11,596 nucleotides of DNA from Treponema sp. (GTDB lineage Bacteria; Spirochaetota; Spirochaetia; Treponematales; Breznakiellaceae). The translations under genes and the position numbers were made by a program. Shown one piece after another: positions 6,403 through 11,596 of the stretch (the first letter of the stretch is position 1; every line of letters begins with the position of its first letter). Location: positions 1 through 11,596 of the forward strand of contig JAISJS010000043.1 in the NCBI GenBank assembly GCA_031261385.1, written 5' to 3'. The notes below the pieces were generated by a model. The model was given only the letters and a program-made list of their open reading frames with translations. It was not told where the DNA came from and searched no databases.

Positions 6403-7374
6403 TCACGGTGCAATCCGGTACGTAAAATTCGCTGTGGCAACAGGGCTCATTTCCGTATGGGCATTTTCAAGTTCCACGACAAGCCCCCGTACCAGCATTT
6501 GGTTCGTTAAGGGCGCAGCCTGGCTATCCTGGACAACAAACGGCTTTTCATAAGCGCCGACAAGTATCGTTTCTTCGCCGTATGGTTTGGTCATTCTGAA
6601 CCGGGTATTATCGGGAATCTGCCGGGTAACGCTGGCTTTGATAAAATTATTGTCAGCCGGTGTTACCGGATAAATAACCTGCGCATTGCCATTTACATCA
6701 ATGTGGGTCACCTTGAAATACGCATCCCTTTCCGAATGGATACGCAGCGTCATGTATTCGCCTTCGTGGTACTCACCAGCGCTTTTGTCTGTCTGCACCG
6801 TAAATTTCCAGGGATTATCCGCGCCGGAGTACAGGACATTTGCCATGCTTACCCCCGTCGTGCTGCCTGACGGTTTTTCCAGAAGAGCCGCAAAACGCCG
6901 GTCAGGAATCACCATTGCCGACCGGAGGCTGGTGACCGCCTGTTCCACATCTGTTGCATGGACGACAAGCCGGAATTCTTTGCCCATTTGTGTAATTTTG
7001 CCATAAATAAGCGTCTGCGGTCCAAACTGTTTCCCGATAGACTGCATCGATTCGTCGCTCACCATACCGGAATATTGATATGCCAGCTCCTGCTGTATTC
7101 GCGGCAGATTTTGCCGTTCAACCAGCAGAAATGACGAATGATCCTCAAATTGTATCCAGAGTTCCTCGTAAATATAATCGCCAAGCAATTGCGTATCTGC
7201 TTCAAAATCAACAAGCGCTATTTTGGTGTTTTGAGGCAGATTTTCCGCGTAATATGCTGCAATGCCGGATAATGCCTCATCAAGCGAGTTTCCGGCAGCA
7301 ACCGGCGGCTGAGATGCACACGACACCATGCATAACATGATGCAGATACCTAAACCAACAATACGCTTACACAT
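6403..7374 (-). CDS. Predicted lipoprotein with CsgG/FlgO-like and DUF4384-like domains
   Basis: A 323-residue secreted protein. MCKR followed by a hydrophobic stretch ends in MVSC with Cys19, a relaxed spirochaete-style lipobox, so membrane anchoring is predicted. Residues 50-150 (KIALVDFEAD, FLLVERQNLPRIQQEL, GPQTLIYGKIT) fit the nucleotide-binding-like alpha/beta domain shared by CsgG, FlgO and LpoB-type proteins. Residues about 195-280 (EGEYMTLRIHSERDAYF, NGNAQVIYP) fit DUF4384, a beta domain often found with CsgG-like modules in envelope proteins. The combination suggests a role in envelope assembly or transport; the exact function is unknown. A strong promoter lies immediately upstream and no ribosome binding site precedes the ATG. 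Moving the start downstream would destroy the signal peptide, so this start is favoured. Confidence 0.82.
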   Translation of the reverse strand: MCKRIVGLGICIMLCMVSCASQPPVAAGNSLDEALSGIAAYYAENLPQNTKIALVDFEADTQLLGDYIYEELWIQFEDHSSFLLVERQNLPRIQQELAYQYSGMVSDESMQSIGKQFGPQTLIYGKITQMGKEFRLVVHATDVEQAVTSLRSAMVIPDRRFAALLEKPSGSTTGVSMANVLYSGADNPWKFTVQTDKSAGEYHEGEYMTLRIHSERDAYFKVTHIDVNGNAQVIYPVTPADNNFIKASVTRQIPDNTRFRMTKPYGEETILVGAYEKPFVVQDSQAAPLTNQMLVRGLVVELENAHTEMSPVATANFTYRIAP

Positions 7375-7380
7375 GCAAAG

Positions 7381-7409
7381 ATTATACGCCCTTTATGGAA
7401 AAACGACAA
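7381..7409 (-). promoter_or_regulatory. Promoter of the lipoprotein gene, possibly leaderless
   Basis: On the minus strand TTGTCG (7404-7409) and a perfect TATAAT (7381-7386) are separated by 17 bp. With the usual spacing, transcription would begin at or next to 7374, which is the A of the ATG. No Shine-Dalgarno sequence exists in the six bases between the -10 box and the start codon. Confidence 0.65.
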
Positions 7410-7422
7410 GAAACAATTTTAT

Positions 7423-7518
7423 ATGTAACCACGAACCCCACTAACAGTACGAACGAGGGGTTTAGAGCTTCGGGTTTCTTATCTTTGTTAGTGTCTTTCG
7501 TGTGGTTCGTGGTTACAT
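7423..7518. repeat. Long imperfect palindrome overlapping the rnc stop codon
   Basis: The 15-bp arm ATGTAACCACGAACC at 7423-7437 is a perfect inverse of 7504-7518. A further 7-bp inner arm CACTAAC (7439-7445) pairs with GTTAGTG (7487-7493). On the minus strand the right arm supplies the last sense codon and the TAA stop of rnc. The rest lies in the spacer between rnc and the lipoprotein promoter. It could fold into a very large stem-loop at the end of the rpmF-acpP-rnc transcript, or be a small dispersed mobile repeat. It shares TAACCAC(A/G)AA with the thiN-folD spacer. Confidence 0.75.
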
Positions 7519-8286
7519 TTCTTCAAATTTAGAATTACTGTCATACGCCAACTTGGCCGCTTCCTGCTCGGCGCTTTTTTTGTTGCGGCCCATGCCGGGA
7601 CCGTAGACTTTTCCGTTGACGGTTACTTCAATCCAGAAAAACCGTTCATGCTCGGGGCCGGAACGCTTGGTCAGGCGGTATACAGGGTATGAGCGGAACA
7701 GACGCTGGCTTAATTCCTGCAGCAGGGACTTGTAATCCTGATGGTAATTTTCTTCTACAACCCGGTCTATTTCGGGGCCGATGAAGCGTTTGACAAAAAC
7801 AAGAGCGTCTTTATATCCGGAATCAAGGTACAACGCCCCGATAAGGGCTTCCATCGCATCGGCGAGGAGGGCCTTTTTGGTGCGGCCGCCGGAAAGTTCT
7901 TCGCCATGGCCCAGCAGCAGCATCGTATCGATCTGCAAAACGCGGGCAATGCCGGCAAGGATATCCTCGGAAACGACGACGGATTTTATCTTGGCAAGTT
8001 CACCTTCGTTTTTGCTGCGGAAATTTTCGTAGAGCAGCGTTGCCGTCGCAGCGCCGAGGATGGCGTCGCCGAGGAATTCGAGCCGTTCATTGTTGATTTT
8101 GCAGTCTGTTTCATTGGACAGGGACCGGTGCATGAAAGAAAGGTTCAAAAGCTCAAGGCTCCTGAACCTGACATGCGCGGTCTTTTGAAAAGCCGCCAAC
8201 TGTTTTTTTCGCTCCGGGTCTATAGCAGGGAGTTTCCGGCCCCCCTCATCCGGATAATCCGCAGGGGACTTCTTGGGGGCCGCCAT
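7513..8286 (-). CDS. rnc: Ribonuclease III
   Basis: Cleaves double-stranded RNA, chiefly in rRNA precursor maturation and in some mRNA decay. The 257-residue protein has a hydrophilic extension of about 30 residues before the catalytic domain. The signature NERLEFLGDA (66-75) carries Glu70 and Asp74, and LADAMEALIGALYLDSG (141-157) carries Asp143 and Glu146, the four metal-binding residues. A C-terminal double-stranded-RNA-binding domain spans about 185-252 and ends GRNKKSAEQEAAKLAY. The ATG lies 3 nt after the acpP stop, the common acpP-rnc pairing of bacteria, so the two are co-transcribed. The final Met codon and stop lie in the arm of the palindromic repeat, so the extreme C-terminus may have been altered by the repeat's arrival. 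Confidence 0.96.
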   Translation of the reverse strand: MAAPKKSPADYPDEGGRKLPAIDPERKKQLAAFQKTAHVRFRSLELLNLSFMHRSLSNETDCKINNERLEFLGDAILGAATATLLYENFRSKNEGELAKIKSVVVSEDILAGIARVLQIDTMLLLGHGEELSGGRTKKALLADAMEALIGALYLDSGYKDALVFVKRFIGPEIDRVVEENYHQDYKSLLQELSQRLFRSYPVYRLTKRSGPEHERFFWIEVTVNGKVYGPGMGRNKKSAEQEAAKLAYDSNSKFEEM

Positions 8287-8289
8287 AAG

Positions 8290-8526
8290 CTACTTCTGCT
8301 GTGACTTGATATACTCGTAGGCGTCCCGGACAGTTTCAAATTCATTGGCTTTTTCATCAGGAATGGAAATACCCATTTCTTCCTCGATGGCATACACCAA
8401 TTCGTAGGTGTCCAGGCTGTCGGCGCCGAGATCCTGACGGAAAGAGGCGTCCAGGGTTATCTTCCCTACATCAACTTCCAGTTTGTCGGCGATAAGCTTC
8501 TTGATCTTCTCAAACAAATCATCCAT
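8290..8526 (-). CDS. acpP: Acyl carrier protein
   Basis: Small acidic four-helix protein that carries growing acyl chains on a 4'-phosphopantetheine arm during type II fatty acid synthesis. The 78-residue length is standard. Ser37 in LGADSLDTYELVYAIEEE is the attachment site, and the surrounding DSL motif is the docking helix for partner enzymes. The ribosome binding site AGAGGGG (8534-8540) lies 7 nt from the ATG. It has its own promoter containing a palindrome, and is followed by rnc after 3 nt. The arm is donated by coenzyme A, whose penultimate synthetic step is catalysed by the nearby coaD product. Confidence 0.97.
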   Translation of the reverse strand: MDDLFEKIKKLIADKLEVDVGKITLDASFRQDLGADSLDTYELVYAIEEEMGISIPDEKANEFETVRDAYEYIKSQQK

Positions 8527-8560
8527 CTTGCATCCCCTCTGTCGCGTAAAAATAGCGGCG

Positions 8561-8590
8561 ATTACAAAATATCAAATTTTGAAATCGCAA
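8561..8590 (-). promoter_or_regulatory. acpP promoter with a palindromic operator candidate
   Basis: On the minus strand TTGCGA (8585-8590) and TGTAAT (8561-8566) are separated by 18 bp, placing the start near 8554 and leaving a leader of about 28 nt with a good ribosome binding site. The palindrome CAAAAT-N5-ATTTTG (8565-8581) fills most of the region between the two boxes, where a bound repressor would block RNA polymerase. A second, longer copy of the same palindrome lies upstream at 8631-8659. Confidence 0.55.
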
Positions 8591-8603
8591 CCTTAATTTA
8601 AGG
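8591..8603. repeat. Short palindrome in the rpmF-acpP spacer
   Basis: CCTTAATTTAAGG is a perfect 6-bp inverted repeat around one central base. It lies just upstream of the acpP -35 box. Whether it has a function is unknown. Confidence 0.4.
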
Positions 8604-8630
8604 CAAAAACTGTAACGTTTCTGCAAGAAA

Positions 8631-8659
8631 AAATTTCAAAATAACCAATTTTGAAATTT
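8631..8659. promoter_or_regulatory. 12-bp inverted repeat after rpmF: upstream operator copy or weak terminator
   Basis: AAATTTCAAAAT (8631-8642) and ATTTTGAAATTT (8648-8659) are perfect inverses around a 5-base loop. The core CAAAAT-N5-ATTTTG is identical in layout to the palindrome in the acpP promoter, centred about 72 bp away. It also begins 5 bp after the rpmF stop and is followed on the minus strand by a T-rich stretch, so a terminator is possible. The stem contains only one G-C pair, which makes a strong terminator unlikely. Confidence 0.55.
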
Positions 8660-8664
8660 CCTCG

Positions 8665-8853
8665 TTAAACTTTCGATTCAGGAACAATTACCTGCTTTCC
8701 CCGATAAAAACCGCATTTTGGGCATACCCGGTGCAGCAAAACCTTGTTGCCGCAGGAACTGCATTCAATCATCGTGGGAGCGGTAAGTTTCATGTTAATC
8801 GACTGCCGTCGGCGAGTCCTCGCCTTCGACGTTTTAAATCTGGGTACAGCCAT
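8665..8853 (-). CDS. rpmF: 50S ribosomal protein L32
   Basis: Small basic protein of the large ribosomal subunit. The 62 residues open with the conserved MAVPRFKTSKARTRRRQ and continue into a zinc ribbon with Cys31, Cys34, Cys44 and Cys47 (CSSC and CPKC). All four cysteines are intact, so this is the zinc-binding form. AGAGAGG (8859-8865) lies 5 nt ahead of the ATG. The gene precedes acpP, a common association between L32 and fatty acid synthesis genes in bacteria, and follows coaD on the same strand. Confidence 0.97.
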   Translation of the reverse strand: MAVPRFKTSKARTRRRQSINMKLTAPTMIECSSCGNKVLLHRVCPKCGFYRGKQVIVPESKV

Positions 8854-8879
8854 ATAAACCTCTCTATAATATCAAAACG

Positions 8880-8908
8880 AGTCTAACAAAAAACCCGTTT
8901 TATGTCAA
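8880..8908 (-). promoter_or_regulatory. Candidate rpmF promoter
   Basis: On the minus strand a perfect TTGACA (8903-8908) and TAGACT (8880-8885) are separated by 17 bp, giving a start near 8873 and retaining the rpmF ribosome binding site in the leader. A closer TATTAT (8866-8871) looks like a -10 box but abuts the ribosome binding site, so it is less likely. The -35 begins 2 bp beyond the coaD stop. Confidence 0.5.
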
Positions 8909-8909
8909 G

Positions 8910-9386
8910 TTACTTAAACTTTTTCGCTAATGCCTCTGCCACCAGCGGCGGGACCATCCCCGCAACATTTCCGTGGAAAGAAGCCAATTCCTTTATTGAT
9001 GATGACCGCAGCACAAAATATTCCGGGTCTGTGGTCATAAAAATCGTCTCGATCCGGGAATCCAGGGCCTTATTCATCATGGAAAGCTCAAATTCATAAG
9101 AAAAATCGTCAACTCCGCGCACACCGCGTACCAGAAGCGGAATTTCCCGTTTTTGCAGGAAATCCACGATAAGTGAATCACAAAGTTCCACGGTCACGTT
9201 TTTCCGGTCGGCAATAAGACCTTTCATCATCGAAATTCGCTCTTCAGCGGAAAAAAGGTATTTTTTTTGGCGATTCTCCGCCACGACCACGACAAGCTCA
9301 TCAAAAATGTCCGCCGCCCGTCTGATGATATTGAGGTGCCCCAATGTCGGCGGATCAAATGACCCGGGAAAAGCTGCCTTCAGCAT
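8910..9386 (-). CDS. coaD: Phosphopantetheine adenylyltransferase
   Basis: Transfers AMP from ATP to 4'-phosphopantetheine, giving dephospho-CoA, the penultimate step of coenzyme A synthesis. The 158-residue cytosolic protein begins with the nucleotidyltransferase motif PGSFDPPTLGH (7-17), His17 being the catalytic TxGH-type histidine. Lys41 lies in NRQKKY, and RGVRGVDDFSYE (88-99) and LRSSSIKELA (126-135) are both typical of CoaD. The ATG at 9386 lacks a clear ribosome binding site; the frame has a TAG two codons upstream, so the start cannot move far. It follows the transglutaminase-like gene after 41 bp on the same strand. Confidence 0.95.
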   Translation of the reverse strand: MLKAAFPGSFDPPTLGHLNIIRRAADIFDELVVVVAENRQKKYLFSAEERISMMKGLIADRKNVTVELCDSLIVDFLQKREIPLLVRGVRGVDDFSYEFELSMMNKALDSRIETIFMTTDPEYFVLRSSSIKELASFHGNVAGMVPPLVAEALAKKFK

Positions 9387-9427
9387 AGACTAACCATAAA
9401 GGGCGGCAAACAACAGGTCAAGCCCCT

Positions 9428-11047
9428 TCACCGCTTCCCGGTACGGTTGATAAATGTTGAGAGCGAGGAGTCAAAGGCGGCGGTGAGGGCCGATTCGGCG
9501 GGCATGGTGGGACGGCGGCGGCCGGCGCCAGGGACGCTGACCGGCGGATAGAGGATCCAGGCGTCTTTCAGGGGATAGAGCTTTGCTTCGGCGGCGGCGG
9601 ATTTCCATTCACGGGCGCCGATGCGCCATGCCTGGAAAAAGCCCGCCTGGGGAACGGTGATCTCAAGCGGCATCCAGACCCGGCCCCCTTCATAGATAAA
9701 ATCCCGGGCGGGGTCAATGCCGGGAACGCTGAAGCGGGTACGGGCTTCCTCCGCCGTCATGCCGCTGTCAAAGGCCATGTAGATGTGGCCCGGAACGGTG
9801 ATAAAGGCCGTATCGATCTTGAGTACCTCTAAAAGTGAACAAAAAAGTATGGAAAGGTCGTCGCAGTCGCCGCCGCGGAAAAACAGGGTCTGGTAGGGGT
9901 AGTTAAGGCTGTCCAGGCTCATGGCGTCTCCGGACATTTCCACATAGGAACTTGCCGGATCGATCACGTAGTTGATCCCGTATACCTGCAGGGCTTCAAA
10001 GAGGCCAAGGGCGTACTGGATGTTGCGGCTCAGATCGGGCTTCATGCGGTCTTCCACCGCTACCGCAGTCAGGCGGGCAAAAAGAGCCGCTGTCGGGTCA
10101 CGGGCGGAAACAAACGAGGCCGCCCGCCGGTCATCGTCCCAGCTCATCGCATTGCGGTGGTAGATTGGGATCCGGACGGGGATTTCGGCGCTTTTCAGGC
10201 TGCCCAGGCTCCGGTAGTCGATGATGAAGCGGGCGTTGGCGTCGATGTTTTCGGTCAGATCCAGCATGGAGCCGTTGAAAAAGGCCGTTACCGGAACCTC
10301 GACCGATTCCCCGCTGGAGAGCAGGGGGATCACCGCCCCAAGGGTTGGCTCGTTCATGTACTGCTCCAGAAAGAGGGACACTTCTACTGCGGTAATGGCA
10401 TTGGGCTCCCCGTTGGTGACCGTCACCATCGCCACGGGGTTTTCCTCGTACCAGGCATAGGACACGGGGAAAATCATGTGCTGCAGGGTCTTAACCCCGG
10501 AGACCCTGGTTTTCCGCCCGAGAATTTCCGAAAGATTAAGGCTTATTCCCGCGCCGACCATGAATGTCTGCATCGGGGGCCCGGCGGTATAGGCGTAGTG
10601 GGTATAGGCGCCGTAACCCAGAACCTGCAGGTAGGGAGAAATATGAAAAATTGCCGAAAGCATTCCCCCAAGGAGCAGGCCTGAATCGGTATACTCCCCC
10701 CACGTTTTCCGGTTAAAACCGATGCTGCCCTCCCCGCGCACGGTAAACCGGTCGGTAATGCGGTACTGCCCCAGCGGGCCTGCCTTCCCCTCCAGAAGTG
10801 TGAGCATCGTGCCGTCCTTTACCGGAAGCCCCGCATAGCCCCCTCCAATGGTAAGGCCGGCAAACGGAAACATGGTCCAGTCAAATGATCCACCCGCCCC
10901 AAAGCCCGCGCTGATATTCGGCCTGCCAAGCGGAATTGCCGCGCCGGGGAGGAGCCGGAACGCCAGTTCCTGCTCGGCAAAAAGTGACGGAGAAAACGAT
11001 ACTTCAAAAATAATCAAAAGTAAAACAGGCACCTGTGTATTCTTCAA
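9428..11047 (-). CDS. Exported protein with barrel-like N-terminus and transglutaminase-like domain
   Basis: A 539-residue protein with an N-terminal signal peptide (hydrophobic to about residue 20, likely cut after SLFA at 24). Residues 25-175 form short amphipathic, Gly- and aromatic-rich strands resembling a small outer-membrane beta barrel. About 195-295 looks like an immunoglobulin-like beta domain. Residues about 340-470 are transglutaminase-like: RGGDCDDLS with Cys395, VPGHIYMAF with His421, and VWMPLEIT, where Glu462 replaces the usual Asp. The start is TTG at 11047, with GGGAG at 11057-11061, since it gives a proper signal peptide. It begins 6 nt after the TPR gene, so the two are co-transcribed. 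The enzyme could be a protease or cross-linker acting in the envelope; the substrate is unknown. Confidence 0.75.
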   Translation of the reverse strand: MKNTQVPVLLLIIFEVSFSPSLFAEQELAFRLLPGAAIPLGRPNISAGFGAGGSFDWTMFPFAGLTIGGGYAGLPVKDGTMLTLLEGKAGPLGQYRITDRFTVRGEGSIGFNRKTWGEYTDSGLLLGGMLSAIFHISPYLQVLGYGAYTHYAYTAGPPMQTFMVGAGISLNLSEILGRKTRVSGVKTLQHMIFPVSYAWYEENPVAMVTVTNGEPNAITAVEVSLFLEQYMNEPTLGAVIPLLSSGESVEVPVTAFFNGSMLDLTENIDANARFIIDYRSLGSLKSAEIPVRIPIYHRNAMSWDDDRRAASFVSARDPTAALFARLTAVAVEDRMKPDLSRNIQYALGLFEALQVYGINYVIDPASSYVEMSGDAMSLDSLNYPYQTLFFRGGDCDDLSILFCSLLEVLKIDTAFITVPGHIYMAFDSGMTAEEARTRFSVPGIDPARDFIYEGGRVWMPLEITVPQAGFFQAWRIGAREWKSAAAEAKLYPLKDAWILYPPVSVPGAGRRRPTMPAESALTAAFDSSLSTFINRTGKR

Positions 11048-11053
11048 CTCAGC

Positions 11054-11596
11054 CTACTCCCGTTCTTCCCTGACCTGTTCAAGGCCCCGGTTTGCCGCGC
11101 GGTTGTCTTTATCCAGCGCCAGGGCCCGCTTGTACCAGTTTTCCGCGCCGTTAAAGTCCCGGTTTGCCAGGAGGAGGTTCCCCATATTGACCATTGCCGG
11201 GACATAGTTCATGCCGGCGGCCCGTTCAAAGGAAGACCGGGCGTCGGCAAAGGCGCCGGAACGGACCTGCAAAATTCCCAGCTGGGTATACAGGGCCGCC
11301 GTCGGGGTTTCGCGGAGCCTTCTCTGCATGGCGGCAATCAGCGGGGGCAGTTCGCGGTCGATATAGGCTTTGATTGCCCTGTCCGATGCGGCGGACACAC
11401 GGGTTTCCGCCGGCTGGCTGAACTGAAAATCCTCTGACGGTATGGACGTCGGGGGATAACTGGCCCAGGCGTCCTCAATGATGGTAAATTCAACCGCTTC
11501 GGTCTCGGCAACGCGGGCCAGGCGGGCCGCGGCAGCATCCCAGGAGGCGGTAAAACCTTTGGAAAAAGCCGACATGGCCAGCGGAAGCCATGCCTC
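11054..11596 (-). CDS. TPR protein, 5' end missing, paralogue of the neighbouring transglutaminase-like protein
   Basis: The frame is open to the right edge, and the codons before the ATG at 11575 continue as good protein (EAWLPLA), so the true start is off-window. Residues from about 95 after that Met form two to three tetratricopeptide repeats (ALYTQLGILQVRSGAFADARSSFERA, PAMVNMGNLLLANRDFNGAENWYKRALALD), a protein-binding scaffold. The section before them aligns with the C-terminal end of the adjacent protein: WLPL against WMPL, then DAWASYPPTSIP against DAWILYPPVSVP, then AASDRAIKAYIDR against AAFDSSLSTFINR. The missing N-terminal part is therefore likely to contain a transglutaminase-like domain. 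The gene ends 6 nt before that neighbour. Confidence 0.8.
   Translation of the reverse strand, partial: EAWLPLAMSAFSKGFTASWDAAAARLARVAETEAVEFTIIEDAWASYPPTSIPSEDFQFSQPAETRVSAASDRAIKAYIDRELPPLIAAMQRRLRETPTAALYTQLGILQVRSGAFADARSSFERAAGMNYVPAMVNMGNLLLANRDFNGAENWYKRALALDKDNRAANRGLEQVREERE

Noticed and set aside
8880..8900. A rho-independent terminator after coaD formed by AAAACGGG and CTCGTTTT
   Set aside because: The stem has a mismatch or wobble, a 12-base loop and no T-run after it, and it overlaps the candidate rpmF promoter.
11054..11575. A complete 173-residue TPR protein beginning at 11575
   Set aside because: The frame continues upstream to the window edge with residues that align to the neighbouring paralogue, so the ATG is internal.

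Overview
The window looks like a chromosomal housekeeping segment of a bacterium, most likely a spirochaete of the Treponema group. This is an inference from three things: a lipoprotein joining a CsgG/FlgO-like domain to a DUF4384-like domain, with a relaxed lipobox; the gene order coaD-rpmF-acpP-rnc; and a moderately GC-rich genome broken by AT-rich inserts. No phage, insertion sequence, CRISPR array, rRNA or tRNA is visible. All genes lie on the minus strand except cca.

Reading in the direction of minus-strand transcription (right to left), the window opens with two adjacent genes for secreted or cell-envelope proteins. The first is a TPR protein cut by the right edge. The second is a signal-peptide protein with a barrel-like N-terminus and a transglutaminase-like C-terminus. 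The visible start of the TPR protein aligns with the C-terminal end of the second protein, so the two are probably tandem paralogues. Then come coaD (coenzyme A synthesis), rpmF (ribosomal protein L32), acpP (acyl carrier protein) and rnc (RNase III). CoaD makes the precursor of the CoA that supplies the acyl carrier protein's phosphopantetheine arm, so coaD and acpP are functionally linked. The rpmF-acpP spacer holds two copies of the palindrome CAAAAT-N5-ATTTTG, one inside a good acpP promoter.

A long imperfect palindrome begins inside the rnc stop codon region and separates rnc from the CsgG/DUF4384 lipoprotein. The lipoprotein promoter is placed so that the transcript may be leaderless. 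Next is an AT-rich two-gene cassette with its own promoter: a small PepSY-like protein overlapping by 8 bp a PIN-domain nuclease with all four acidic residues. This resembles a toxin-antitoxin module and is probably acquired. The convergent plus-strand gene cca (tRNA nucleotidyltransferase) follows, and diverges from thiN (thiamine pyrophosphokinase).

After thiN, a repeat-bearing intergenic stretch leads into a tightly packed cluster: folD, folE2, a small four-helix membrane protein and miaB. Each junction overlaps by 1 to 8 nt, so the cluster is likely one translationally coupled operon joining folate one-carbon metabolism to tRNA modification. miaB runs off the left edge.
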